Below, piece by piece: positions 40,915 to 49,549 of a DNA stretch of 64,000 nt. The number at the start of each line of letters is the position of its first letter. Position 1 is the stretch's first letter. Below the pieces are notes generated by a model. The model did not search any database. It was not told where the DNA came from and saw nothing but the letters and a program-made list of their open reading frames with translations. The stretch is from Mycobacterium sp. E787. GTDB taxonomy: Bacteria; Actinomycetota; Actinomycetes; Mycobacteriales; Mycobacteriaceae. A program made the translations under genes and the position numbers. The stretch spans positions 1 to 64,000 of the forward strand of contig NZ_LZKL01000108.1 in the NCBI RefSeq assembly GCF_001668725.1. The letters are read 5' to 3'.

Positions 40915-42069
40915 ATGACTGACCAACTGATCGGCTCGCACAACGCTCATAGTGGCCTGCACAGCGAGCAGGGCGCCCTGCCGGGTGAGCACTCGGGCCG
41001 CTCGGCCAACCCGGTGATCAAGGTCCACGACGTCATCTGGCTGGAATTCGAGAAGCCGGACCTGAAGACGGCCGAGGCGTTCGCGCTGGCATTCGGGTAC
41101 AGCGTCGTGCTGCGCACCGAGGACGAGCTGCACCTGCGGGGCAGCGACGCGGGCGCGCCGTGCGTGTTGATCCGCCAAGGTTCGCGTTCGCGGTTCATCG
41201 GCCCGGCCTTCGTCGCCGCCGACCACTCCGATTTGCTGCGGTTGGCCGATGCCACCGGCACCACGGTGCGCGCGCTTCCGGAGAACCTGGGCGGGGTGAC
41301 CGTCGACCTGGTCGACCCCAGCGGGATCCCGCTGCGGGTGGTGTCGGGCGTGCACGAGCTACCCGAGCTGCCGTCGCAGAGACCGCACGTGTTCAACTTC
41401 GGTCCCAGCCACCAGACCGTGCGGGCGAACGTGACGCAGCGCCCGCCGCGGGTACCCGCCCGTGTGCAGCGGCTCGGGCACATCGTGCTGCAGACGCCGA
41501 AGTACATCGAGGCGCTGAACTGGTACCTGGACCACCTCGGGCTGATCGTCAGCGACTTCTGCTACTACCCCGGCCAGCGCGAGCGCGGACCGGTCATGAG
41601 CTTCATCCGCTGCGACCGCGGCTCCGTGCCGGCCGACCACCACACGCTGGCGATGGCGCTGGGCCCGACCCGGCGCTACGTGCACTCGGCGTACCAGGTC
41701 GCCGACCTCGACGCGCTGGCCGCCGGCGGCGAATACCTGCGGGAGCAAGGGTATTTCCGCTCCTGGGGCATCGGCCGCCACATCCAGGGCAGCCAGCTCT
41801 TCGACTACTGGCGCGACCCGGAGGGTGGTTTCCTGGTCGAGCATTACGCCGACGGCGACATGTTCGACAACACCCTGGAGCCGGGCTGGGCGCCGTTGAC
41901 GGCCTCGGGCCTGTACCAGTGGGGGCCGCCGCCGAGCAAGGACTTCCTGGGCGTCGGCAGCGCGGGCGAAACCGCACGCGAGGTCGCTCTGATGCTCGAC
42001 GCGCTGCGCCACGACAACGAGTTCGACCTGTCCGCGCTGCGCGGCCTGTTCAACGTCGCCAATTCCTGA
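40915..42069 (+). CDS. VOC-family extradiol ring-cleavage dioxygenase
   Basis: 384 residues with two vicinal-oxygen-chelate modules. The N-terminal half begins KVHDVIWLEFEKPDLKTAEA; the C-terminal half carries the metal site: RLGHIVLQTPKYIEALNWYL (His ligand), ADHHTLAMALG (second His pair) and DPEGGFLVEHYADG (Glu ligand). It probably cleaves a catechol-type ring next to the hydroxyls using Fe(II) and oxygen. First gene of a four-gene operon whose next genes supply a FAH-type hydrolase and a flavin monooxygenase, the standard toolkit for a phenolic acid. Precise substrate not determinable. Confidence 0.85.
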   Translation: MTDQLIGSHNAHSGLHSEQGALPGEHSGRSANPVIKVHDVIWLEFEKPDLKTAEAFALAFGYSVVLRTEDELHLRGSDAGAPCVLIRQGSRSRFIGPAFVAADHSDLLRLADATGTTVRALPENLGGVTVDLVDPSGIPLRVVSGVHELPELPSQRPHVFNFGPSHQTVRANVTQRPPRVPARVQRLGHIVLQTPKYIEALNWYLDHLGLIVSDFCYYPGQRERGPVMSFIRCDRGSVPADHHTLAMALGPTRRYVHSAYQVADLDALAAGGEYLREQGYFRSWGIGRHIQGSQLFDYWRDPEGGFLVEHYADGDMFDNTLEPGWAPLTASGLYQWGPPPSKDFLGVGSAGETAREVALMLDALRHDNEFDLSALRGLFNVANS

Positions 42070-42104
42070 AACCCACCACCCAATCGAAAAGTGAGGATCC
42101 TCAA

Positions 42105-43022
42105 ATGACCGTCTCGATCCTGCGCACCGCCGACGCGTGGTGGGTGCAGACCCCCAACGGCGCGGCGCGCATCCGCACCGACGCGGCAACCACGGCCCAG
42201 CTGCTGGGCGACCGCCGCGCCATCGACGAGGCCGCCGGTTCCACCGACACCGTGCCGGTGGCCAACCTCGCGCTGGTCTCGCCGGTCACCACGCCCTGCC
42301 GGCTGGTGGCCCAGGCCACCAACTACGCCTCGCACGTCCGCGACGTCGGTCGCGACCCGGCCAAGACGCCGCTGACCTTCTTCCGCAAGGCCTCCGGTTC
42401 GGTCACAGGGCCGTTCGGCGACATCGTCAAGCCCGCCCACGTGAAGCTGCTCGACTACGAGCTGGAGATCGGTCTGCTGATCGGCCGCGAGATCCCGGTG
42501 GGCACCGAGGTGACCGAGGCCAACCTGGCCGAGTTCGTCCACGGGCTGGTCGTGACCAACGACGTGTCGGCGCGCGACGTGCAGCTGACCAAACAGCAGT
42601 TCTTCGAGTCGAAGTCGTACCCGACGTTCACCCCGGTCGGGCCGGCGCTGGTGCTGGTCGACGCCGACGAGCTCAAGCGCTTCGGCGACCTGCGGCTGCA
42701 GTTGCGGGTCAACGGTGAGCTGCGCCAGAACATGGTGGTGGAGGGCGACATGCTCTACTCGCCCGTCCAGGCGCTGCAGACGCTGGCCAGGTTCCAGAAG
42801 GTGGAAGCCGGCGACCTGATCCTCACCGGCACCCCGGTCGGCACCGCGCTCACCGCGCGGGGCGTCGAGAACCCGCACCAGATGGATCTGATGACGTTCC
42901 TCGCCGACCAGGCGAAGAACCCCAACTACCTGCACCACGGGGACGTCGTGGAGGCCACGGTGGCCACCGACGACGGCGCCCTCGACCTCGGCACGCAACG
43001 CAACAAGGTGGTTTACGCATGA
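42105..43022 (+). CDS. Fumarylacetoacetate hydrolase family protein
   Basis: 305 residues. FAH-family marks are present: a Mg-binding Glu pair in DYELEIGLLIGREIP, NDVSARDVQ, KSYPTFTPVGPALV and GDLILTGTPVGTAL. In aromatic meta-cleavage these enzymes hydrolyse the ring-opened product or act as hydratases/decarboxylases. It starts 35 bases after the dioxygenase gene with a GTGAGGA-like ribosome-binding sequence, and its stop overlaps the monooxygenase ATG (ATGA). Confidence 0.9.
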   Translation: MTVSILRTADAWWVQTPNGAARIRTDAATTAQLLGDRRAIDEAAGSTDTVPVANLALVSPVTTPCRLVAQATNYASHVRDVGRDPAKTPLTFFRKASGSVTGPFGDIVKPAHVKLLDYELEIGLLIGREIPVGTEVTEANLAEFVHGLVVTNDVSARDVQLTKQQFFESKSYPTFTPVGPALVLVDADELKRFGDLRLQLRVNGELRQNMVVEGDMLYSPVQALQTLARFQKVEAGDLILTGTPVGTALTARGVENPHQMDLMTFLADQAKNPNYLHHGDVVEATVATDDGALDLGTQRNKVVYA

Positions 43023-44602
43023 ACGCACACTCGAACGGCGCTGCGGCGTCCCTGCCGGACTTCGTGCCGGTGATCATCGTCGGCGCCGGCCCGACCGGCA
43101 TCACCGCGGCCACGCTGCTGGGTCAGTACGGCATCCCGACTCTCGTGCTCGACCGGCACGAAACCGTCTACCCGCTGCCGCGGGCGGTGCACGCCGACGA
43201 CGAGATCTACCGGATCCTGGCGCGCCTCGGCGTGGGCGACGAGTTCGCCGCCCACCGTCGGCCCGCACACGGTCTTCGCCTGCTGGACAAGGAGTTTGGG
43301 GTGCTGGCGGAGCTCAAGCGCAGCACCGAGCCCAGCGCCAACGGCTACCCGCAGATGAACATGTTCGACCAGCCGGAGCTGGAAGCGATGATGCGCACCA
43401 ACCTCAAGCGCTACCCGCACGTCATGCTGCACGGTGACGTCGAGGTCACCAGCGTCACCCAGAACAAGCACGGCAAGGTGCGGGTCAGCTTCCTGGACCG
43501 GGTGCGTGGCGGCCAGCACTCCGTCGACGCCAGCTACGTGCTGGGCTGCGACGGCGCCAACAGCATCGTCCGGGCGTCGATCGGCTCGCACATGTACGGG
43601 CTGCCGTTCCAGCAGGAGTGGATCGTGATCGACGTCGACACCGATGCCGATCTCGACCAGTGGGAGGGCTGCCACCAGCTGTGCAGCCTGGAGCGGGCCG
43701 GCACCTACATGCGGGTCGGCGAAACCCGGTACCGCTGGGAGTTCCGGCTTCTCGACGGGGAGAGCGCGGCGGACTACCAAACCATCGAGCAGATCGAGCC
43801 GTTGATCAAGCCGTGGCTGGGCGACACGCCCGCGGAGCAGTTGCGCCTCGTCCGCGTCACCGCCTACACCTTCCGCGCACAGGTCGCCAGCAGCTGGCGC
43901 GACCGCAACGTGTTCGTGCTCGGCGACGCCGCCCACCTCACGCCGCCGTTCGTCGGCCAGGGCATGGCGGCCGGTCTGCGCGACGCGCTGAACCTGACCT
44001 GGAAAGTGGCTGGGGTGCTGAGCAATTCGCTGCCCGAAAGCGTGCTGGACACCTACGAGCAGGAGCGCAAGGCCCACGCGGCCGCCATGATCATGATGGC
44101 CGTGTCGGTCGGCGCGGCGATGACGGGCGGCGGCACGCTCGGCGACCTCGTCCGCAAGGTGGTGTTCCCGCGACTGCAGAACCTGCGCCTGCCGGGCACC
44201 CGCACCAGCGCCGCCGACGGCGTCGCGCCCGGCCTGCACCGGTCGGAGATGGTCGTCAAGTCCCGCGTGCCCGGGGGATTGGCCGGAACGCTGTGCCCCA
44301 ACCCGGTGCTGCGCGACGGCCAGCGCCTCGACCAGATCGTCGGCAACCGCTTCGCGCTCGTCACGTCGGCGTGGTTGAGCCCCGCGCAACTGAAGGAGCT
44401 CGACGTACGAGGGGCCGTCGTGGTCCCCGTCTCGCGTGAGAGCCAACTCGGCCGCTGGCTGCGGGCAGGCCGGGCGTCGGCCGCCATCGTGCGGCCCGAC
44501 GGCGCGGTCATGCAGGCCGGCAAGGACATTCGGGCGCTGTGCGACGCTGTGCCGTCGTTCTCCGTTGGCGCTGCCGCGGAAGCCGAAAGCGAGCGCCGAT
44601 GA
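43019..44602 (+). CDS. FAD-dependent aromatic hydroxylase (MhpA-like)
   Basis: 527 residues of the class A flavoprotein monooxygenase fold: VIIVGAGPTGITAATLLGQY (FAD Rossmann, about residue 18), VLGCDGANSIVRASIG (DG motif, about 177) and VFVLGDAAHLTPPFVGQGMA (GD motif, about 298). The C-terminal thioredoxin-like domain (about 400-520) is as in 3-(3-hydroxyphenyl)propionate hydroxylase. It would add a hydroxyl to a phenolic ring, creating the catechol for the dioxygenase. Coupled by 4-base overlaps to both neighbours. Confidence 0.9.
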   Translation: MNAHSNGAAASLPDFVPVIIVGAGPTGITAATLLGQYGIPTLVLDRHETVYPLPRAVHADDEIYRILARLGVGDEFAAHRRPAHGLRLLDKEFGVLAELKRSTEPSANGYPQMNMFDQPELEAMMRTNLKRYPHVMLHGDVEVTSVTQNKHGKVRVSFLDRVRGGQHSVDASYVLGCDGANSIVRASIGSHMYGLPFQQEWIVIDVDTDADLDQWEGCHQLCSLERAGTYMRVGETRYRWEFRLLDGESAADYQTIEQIEPLIKPWLGDTPAEQLRLVRVTAYTFRAQVASSWRDRNVFVLGDAAHLTPPFVGQGMAAGLRDALNLTWKVAGVLSNSLPESVLDTYEQERKAHAAAMIMMAVSVGAAMTGGGTLGDLVRKVVFPRLQNLRLPGTRTSAADGVAPGLHRSEMVVKSRVPGGLAGTLCPNPVLRDGQRLDQIVGNRFALVTSAWLSPAQLKELDVRGAVVVPVSRESQLGRWLRAGRASAAIVRPDGAVMQAGKDIRALCDAVPSFSVGAAAEAESERR

Positions 44603-45495
44603 CCGAGCTGGTGGTGCTCAACGATGGCAAGCAGGAGATGCAGGCGGTGTCGCTGGACGGCACCCGGGTTCGGACCCTGATCACCGGACTCGACGAGAGG
44701 CCCGACGGAATCGTCGTCGATCGGGCCCGCGGTCACATCTACTGGACGAACATGGGCGCCCCCGATCCGGGGGGCGACCCACGTTCGGAGGTTGCCTACG
44801 CCCGCAACGGATCGCTGGAGCGCGCGGATCTCGACGGCACCAACCGCGTCACGATCGTGCCGCGCGGCGCCTTCACCACGGGCAAGCAGCTCGCCGCCGA
44901 TTGGCAAGCGGGCATGCTGTATTGGTGCGACCGTGAGGGCATGCAGGTCCTGACCTGCAACCTCGACGGGAGCGGCCTGCGGCCGCTGGTGGTGACCGGG
45001 GTAGGCGACGAGGACGCGCAAACGATCGCCAACCACTGCGTCGGCATCGCCGTCGACCTCGACCGGCGCCTGCTGTACTGGACGCAAAAGGGTGCGCCAA
45101 AGGCGGGTGAGGGCAGGATCTTTCGTGCCGGCCTCGACCTGCCCGCCAGCGCCGACCCTCGGCACCGCGACGACGTCGAGCTGCTGTGGAAGGATCTGCC
45201 CGAGCCGATCGACCTGCACCTGTTCGGCGCTGCCACGCTGGTGTGGACCGACCGCGGCGCCGAACCAGGCGGCAACACCCTCAATCGCGCGGCGGTGCAG
45301 CCGACGATCGGTGCGCCCGAAATCCTTTCGCGCGGGTACCACGAGGCGATCGGTGTTGCGGCCCTGTCCGACTCGGAGTTCTACGTCGGTGATCTCGGGG
45401 GCAGCATCCGGTACATCAATCTCGACAGCGGCGTCGACAAGGAACTCGTGCACCTGGGTTTCGGCCTCACGGGCCTGGCGATCGCCGACCTCTGA
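44599..45495 (+). CDS. LDL-receptor-type YWTD beta-propeller protein
   Basis: 298 residues, starting within the monooxygenase stop (ATGA). YWTD-like repeats (GHIYWTNMG, GMLYWCDREG, RLLYWTQKGA, TLVWTDRGAEPGG) and DLDG..R segments predict a six-bladed propeller. No signal peptide. A similar gene is seen in other actinobacterial aromatic operons; a lactonase/hydrolase-like or binding role is possible, but the catalytic residues are not evident. Its coupling to the monooxygenase implies a role in the same pathway. Confidence 0.82.
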   Translation: MTELVVLNDGKQEMQAVSLDGTRVRTLITGLDERPDGIVVDRARGHIYWTNMGAPDPGGDPRSEVAYARNGSLERADLDGTNRVTIVPRGAFTTGKQLAADWQAGMLYWCDREGMQVLTCNLDGSGLRPLVVTGVGDEDAQTIANHCVGIAVDLDRRLLYWTQKGAPKAGEGRIFRAGLDLPASADPRHRDDVELLWKDLPEPIDLHLFGAATLVWTDRGAEPGGNTLNRAAVQPTIGAPEILSRGYHEAIGVAALSDSEFYVGDLGGSIRYINLDSGVDKELVHLGFGLTGLAIADL

Positions 45496-45530
45496 ACCGG
45501 TAGCGGTGTCGTGTGTCGGAGGTGGTAAAG

Positions 45531-46121
45531 ATGAGCGCCTGGGTGGACCTGTGGCACAACGTCACTCCGGGGCAGGGCACGCTGTTGGGCGGCGCGTTCG
45601 TCGTCCTGGCGGGCATCATCGCGTTCGGCACGGGTTCACTGGACCGGAGGTCTCAGCACAAGCGCTTCCACTACGAGGAGATGAAAACGCTGTACGCCGA
45701 GGCTCTACGGATCGGCCGGGACCTGGAGATCCTCAAGGCGCTCCCGCCCGAAGCGCGCCGAGAGGTGTTGGCCGAGAAAGCCGAAGCGATCGACAGGGTG
45801 ATCAGCGAGCTCGCGCTGACCGGCAACTACAAGACCGCCGACCTTGCGATCGCATACGCCTACCAGCAGTCGGTTCAGTTGGGCGAGTGGGTGAGGCAGA
45901 TCGAGGCTGACGAGGGACTGACGGGCCGGCTCGACATGTGGTTGGACAACATGCCCGAGGATCAACGCGAGGCCTTGAAGGCGTACGAGAACATCAAGAT
46001 CAACCGACGGGACGTCGTCCAGGCTGCGCGCAAGGAACTGGGTTTGTACGTGCCGGTGCTGTCACGCTATCGGCGGGCGCTGCGCGATTCCATCACGGCG
46101 CAGCAGTTTCCGCTGAATTGA
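45531..46121 (+). CDS. Membrane-anchored helical protein of unknown function
   Basis: 196 residues from the ATG at 45531, chosen for the GGAGGTGG just upstream (a GTG at 45513 gives 202). One transmembrane helix (LLGGAFVVLAGIIAFGTGSL, about residues 16-35) is followed by a largely alpha-helical, charged cytosolic domain (HYEEMKTLYAEALRIGRD and onward). No catalytic motif. Convergent with the P450 gene, and 35 bases after the aromatic operon, of which it may be a distal member. Confidence 0.65.
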   Translation: MSAWVDLWHNVTPGQGTLLGGAFVVLAGIIAFGTGSLDRRSQHKRFHYEEMKTLYAEALRIGRDLEILKALPPEARREVLAEKAEAIDRVISELALTGNYKTADLAIAYAYQQSVQLGEWVRQIEADEGLTGRLDMWLDNMPEDQREALKAYENIKINRRDVVQAARKELGLYVPVLSRYRRALRDSITAQQFPLN

Positions 46122-46140
46122 CTCCGGGTGCCGCAACCCG

Positions 46141-47331
46141 TCACGCCGCCTCCAGAGTGACCGGAAGCGATTGGTGCCGGCGGATGATGTTGTTGAGGGC
46201 CCAGGTGGGTCGGCCAGTGACGTGGATGCGCTGGACGCGGTCGATCAACGCACGCAGCATGGCGGCCGTCTCCAGGCGGGCCAGCGCTTGGCCGGCACAC
46301 GCGTGTGCGCCGTTGCCGAAGCCGAGGTGTCGCCCGGCATCGCGGCGAATGTCGAAGGTGTCCGGGTCCTTCCACTCGCGTTCGTCGCGGTTGGCCGAGG
46401 CGTACATGACGAGGACGCGCGATCCCGCCGGAATGAGCACACCGGCGATCTCGGTGTCGCGCCGGACCAGCCGGGCAAAGGCGCGCAGCGGCGATTCGTA
46501 ACGCACGATCTCGTTGACCGCGTTGGGAATCAGCCCAGGGTTGTCCCTGAGGAGTTGCCACTGCTCGGGGTGACTGGCGAAGAGGTACACCGCGTTTGAG
46601 ATGGCGCTGATGGTGGTGTCGAGCGAAGGCGCGATGTAGTCGATCATCAGCGCCGTGCACTGCTCGCGGCTCACGGTTCCCGCGTCGACCGAGGCGAGCA
46701 GCTCGTCGACGATGCTGCCCTCGAGGACGGTGCGGCTGCGGACGACGCGGCGAGCGAATCGCAACATCTGCAGGCTGCGCGGGAAGGACATGACGGCTTG
46801 CCGATTGAGCGGGCCGAGCATGTCGAATGTGGCGCCGCCCCAGTCGATCAGTGGCCCCCGTTCGTCGCGGGGCCAACCGACCAGATCGGGCACCACGGCC
46901 AGCGGCAATGCGGACGCGAGGTCCGCGACCGCGTCCACCGTCCGGCGGCCGAGAGCGGTGTCGACGATGGCGGCCGCCTGATCATCGATTGTGCCGGCGA
47001 GGTCGCGCAACGCGCGCGGAAGTAGCCGGTGCGCAACCAGTTTGCGCCGTCTGTCGTGCTCCGCGCCGTCGCTGTTGAGCGTGGTGCCTCGCGACAACCG
47101 ATTGCTGATCGGATTGAGCGCCACGCCGTTGCCCGAGATGAACGTCGCGTCATCCCGCAGCGCGGCCTTGCACTCGGCGTAGCGGGGCAGCGCGTAGGCG
47201 CCGTGCCGGCGCAGCCAAACCACCGATCCGAGCCGGCGCAGCCGGCCGTAGTGCGGGTACGGGTCGAGCACCGCGGTCCGCGTGTACAGGTTCGCCCGGT
47301 AGACCGCGACGTCTTGCGGGACCCTCCGCAT
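46141..47331 (-). CDS. Cytochrome P450
   Basis: 396 residues from the ATG at 47331, where P450-like sequence begins (MRRVPQDVAVYRANLYTRTA); a GTG start at 47517 would add 62 low-complexity residues. Landmarks: I-helix IAPSLDTTISAI (the oxygen-activating Asp-Thr-Thr intact), ExxR in NEIVRYESPLRAFAR, and the haem loop FGNGAHACAGQALARLE. The start overlaps the stop of a 47-codon ORF (TGATG), suggesting translational coupling. A soluble monooxygenase; redox partners and substrate unknown. Confidence 0.88.
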   Translation of the reverse strand: MRRVPQDVAVYRANLYTRTAVLDPYPHYGRLRRLGSVVWLRRHGAYALPRYAECKAALRDDATFISGNGVALNPISNRLSRGTTLNSDGAEHDRRRKLVAHRLLPRALRDLAGTIDDQAAAIVDTALGRRTVDAVADLASALPLAVVPDLVGWPRDERGPLIDWGGATFDMLGPLNRQAVMSFPRSLQMLRFARRVVRSRTVLEGSIVDELLASVDAGTVSREQCTALMIDYIAPSLDTTISAISNAVYLFASHPEQWQLLRDNPGLIPNAVNEIVRYESPLRAFARLVRRDTEIAGVLIPAGSRVLVMYASANRDEREWKDPDTFDIRRDAGRHLGFGNGAHACAGQALARLETAAMLRALIDRVQRIHVTGRPTWALNNIIRRHQSLPVTLEAA

Positions 47332-47474
47332 CACGTGGCCCTCGTGGCACGCCCGCCGCGTGCGTGCGGTCCGCGTGAGGGGGCCGGCGCGTCGAGGCGG
47401 GCCGGCGGCAGGTCGCGCGGCCACCGACCGCGGGCGGTGCAACAGCACACGGTCGAGGAGGCCAGGTTCGTCAT
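47331..47474 (-). CDS. Upstream 47-residue ORF with a Cys-Cys-Cys run
   Basis: The ORF reads MTNLASSTVCCCTARGRWPR and continues Arg/Pro-rich to a TGA that overlaps the P450 ATG (TGATG). Three consecutive Cys codons (residues 10-12) recall the polycysteine short ORFs described in mycobacteria as cysteine-responsive attenuators. The ribosome-binding sequence is poor (GAAAGGA is about 16 bases away). It could be a real coupled leader peptide or simply an open frame. Confidence 0.35.
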   Translation of the reverse strand: MTNLASSTVCCCTARGRWPRDLPPARLDAPAPSRGPHARGGRATRAT

Positions 47475-47501
47475 GCCGCCCACCAGCGTCCTTTCTGATT
47501 A

Positions 47502-47534
47502 GTGACGATATCGTCACATACGAGCATATCGTCA
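47502..47534. promoter_or_regulatory. 16-bp perfect palindrome upstream of the P450 gene
   Basis: GTGACGAT-ATCGTCAC (47502-47517) is perfectly symmetric, and a further half-site TATCGTCA lies at 47527-47534. This is the arrangement of an operator with an extra half-site. It lies 170-200 bases upstream of the P450 start. The cognate regulator is not obvious; no TetR or GntR gene is nearby. 47518-47811 otherwise shows no gene. Confidence 0.55.
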
Positions 47535-47811
47535 GTCAACCGCTTGGCTCGAGCTGTTCCCGCGGATTGCCGGCGATTGCGCCGGGGTCCGGACGTGGTG
47601 ATGTACAGCTACCCGGGGGCGACTGCGGCGGCCAGCAGGGACGACATGTCGGCCGTCGCGGGCGATGCTGAAGTGGCAACTGCCGGGGCGGCCAGGTTGG
47701 ACCTTCGCCCGGCAACCCGCCGAAATGGCGGCCAAAGCGTTTGTGGGACAGTCTCTTCGGACGCAGCGGCCGGTGTGGACGGAAACGACCGAGAAGGGCA
47801 GGTATTCGCCG

Positions 47812-47916
47812 ATGTTGACCGTACTGCTGGCGCTGCTGCTGTTGATCACCCTTGCGTGGGCCCTGCATGACAGTCGCACTGTCGTCGAGCGGCACAAGGG
47901 AGTGCCGCGGCGATGA
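47812..47916 (+). CDS. 34-residue membrane micro-protein
   Basis: The ORF MLTVLLALLLLITLAWALHD continues to ERHKGVPRR, one transmembrane helix and a basic tail. AAGGGCAGG lies about 10-15 bases before the ATG. Its stop overlaps the start of the next ORF (ATGA). The frame is open upstream, but that part is not protein-like. Function unknown. Confidence 0.45.
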   Translation: MLTVLLALLLLITLAWALHDSRTVVERHKGVPRR

Positions 47917-48053
47917 CCGGCGCGCCCAGCCCGCTCGTGGCCCGCTTCATCCGCCGGTACAACTCCGCCTACGCCGTCGGCGTTGCCCAGGCGCCCGCAC
48001 GTGTGACGGCCTCATCCATGGGCACCGCTAGCGGCGTGGAATCACCGAAATAG
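47913..48053 (+). CDS. 46-residue basic micro-protein, coupled to the upstream ORF
   Basis: Begins MTGAPSPLVARFIRRYNSAY, Arg-rich with a possible amphipathic helix, then low-complexity Ala/Ser. The ATG overlaps the stop of the 34-residue membrane ORF. It is convergent with the PPE gene ending at 48102. Only the coupling supports it; the function is unknown. Confidence 0.35.
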   Translation: MTGAPSPLVARFIRRYNSAYAVGVAQAPARVTASSMGTASGVESPK

Positions 48054-48101
48054 CCTGGGCCCGAGCCGGTCTGAGCCGTTTGGCGCGGACCTGCTGTCGC
48101 G

Positions 48102-49235
48102 CTATCCGATGTACCTCTGACGCGGAAGCATGCTGGGCCGCATCAACGACCGCAGGGTCGTGCCGTCGGCCGCCATCGACCTGCCCCGGGCGGCGCCCCC
48201 TGCCGCCAAGGTCGCCGGGGCGCCCGCCAGGCTGACCGGCGGGGCCATATCCCCGAGGTCGGTTTCGCTGACGAGGTTGACCGGCAACGCTTTCGGCGAA
48301 CCGGAAGCCGTGGACGTAAGTGTGCCCCAACTCTGCGGCACGGAGAGCGCACCGAGGCCGGCCGCCCGACCCATCCCGGCGGACACCGAGCCGGCCAGCT
48401 CGGCGGGGCCGAACGCGGAGCCCACCGATCCGAGGGTGCTCGCCACCCTGCCCAGCCCGGCGCTCACGTCGGTCAATGCCGCCACCGTTGAGTCGGCGGC
48501 GCTCGTGCCGGAACTGGAAGCCAAGGAGGCCGCCGACAAGATGATCGAAGGGATCGTCGCGAACGCGCTGATGCCGGAGTTGATGTGATCCGGCGAGAGC
48601 GCATTGTTGATGTCGTCGGCGATCAGCTGGACGATCGTGTCGATCGACGGCAGCGTCAAGCTTCCGGTGGAATTGGTGGCCGCGGCGCTTTGCGTGCCCA
48701 CACCGGCCGGGTTGGTGTTCTGTTGCGGCGCGGTGAACGGCGTGAGCGTCGCCGCGGCGGCCGACGACCCGGCATATGCGTACATGGCTGCGGCGTCCTG
48801 AGCCCACATCTCGGCATACTCGGCCTCCGTCGCCATGATGGCCGCGCTGTTGGCGCCCAGAAAGTTGGTCGCAACCAGCGTCGCCAACTGCGCGCGGTTG
48901 GCCGCGATGAGCGGCGGTGGGACCACGGCAGCGAACGCCGCCTCGAACGCCGCCGCGGCGGCGTGAGCCTGGTTGGCCGATTGCTCCGCCTGCGATGCGG
49001 CCGTGCTCAGCCACGTCACGTACGTCGCGGCGGCGGCGGCCATCGAGGCCGATGCCGGACCCTGCCAGCCGTCGGAGGTCAGTCCGGACACCACCGCGGC
49101 GTACGAGGAGGCCGCCGAGTACAGGTCCGCGGCCAGCTTTTCCCAAGCGGTCGCGGCGGCCAACATCGACCCTGGGCCAGGGCCGGAATACATCCTGCCG
49201 CTGTTGATTTCCGGTGGGAGCGCTCCGAAGTCCAT
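48102..49235 (-). CDS. PPE family protein (PPE-SVP subgroup)
   Basis: 377 residues from the ATG at 49235 (MDFGALPPEINSGRMYSGPG). The PPE domain covers about residues 1-175 with the WxG-like turn SDGWQGPAS; the SVP signature is GALSVPQSWGTL near residue 300. The tail ends MLPRQRYIG rather than the VKPIVMPK of the PPE at 231. Its PE partner ends 14 bases upstream. Exported surface protein, probably through ESX-5. The closest M. tuberculosis equivalent is uncertain. Confidence 0.9.
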   Translation of the reverse strand: MDFGALPPEINSGRMYSGPGPGSMLAAATAWEKLAADLYSAASSYAAVVSGLTSDGWQGPASASMAAAAATYVTWLSTAASQAEQSANQAHAAAAAFEAAFAAVVPPPLIAANRAQLATLVATNFLGANSAAIMATEAEYAEMWAQDAAAMYAYAGSSAAAATLTPFTAPQQNTNPAGVGTQSAAATNSTGSLTLPSIDTIVQLIADDINNALSPDHINSGISAFATIPSIILSAASLASSSGTSAADSTVAALTDVSAGLGRVASTLGSVGSAFGPAELAGSVSAGMGRAAGLGALSVPQSWGTLTSTASGSPKALPVNLVSETDLGDMAPPVSLAGAPATLAAGGAARGRSMAADGTTLRSLMRPSMLPRQRYIG

Positions 49236-49249
49236 TTTCCGAGCGGCTT

Positions 49250-49549
49250 TCAGTGGGCGCCGGCCGCGTTGGCGGCCTCGGTTGCCGCATAAGAACCGGC
49301 GGAGGCATGCAAGGTGGCCACGAACAGTTGATGCATGGCGGCGGCCTGCGCACCGACCTCCTGGTACATCGCGCCGTGCGCGGTGAACGCTGCCGCGGTC
49401 AGTGCCGACACTTCGTCGGCGGCGGCCGGAACGATTCCCGTGGTGGGCTCCGCCACAGCCGAATTCGAAGCGGTCATCGCCGACCCGATTGCCGCCAGCT
49501 GTCCTGCGGCATCCGTCAGCGCTTCGGGTCGTGTGGTGACGAACGACAT
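49250..49549 (-). CDS. PE family protein (PE domain only)
   Basis: 99 residues, entirely a PE domain: MSFVTTRPEALTDAAGQLAA with Pro-Glu at 8-9, and the YxxxD/E-like export motif in YAATEAANA near the end. GGGAGAAG precedes the ATG. It forms a PE/PPE pair with the following gene; such pairs fold as a four-helix dimer and are exported together. Confidence 0.9.
   Translation of the reverse strand: MSFVTTRPEALTDAAGQLAAIGSAMTASNSAVAEPTTGIVPAAADEVSALTAAAFTAHGAMYQEVGAQAAAMHQLFVATLHASAGSYAATEAANAAGAH

Noticed and set aside
40595..40915. Overlapping ORFs of about 100 codons on both strands upstream of the aromatic operon
   Set aside because: Neither has a ribosome-binding site or protein-like pattern, and both cover the palindromic sites; treated as non-coding regulatory DNA.
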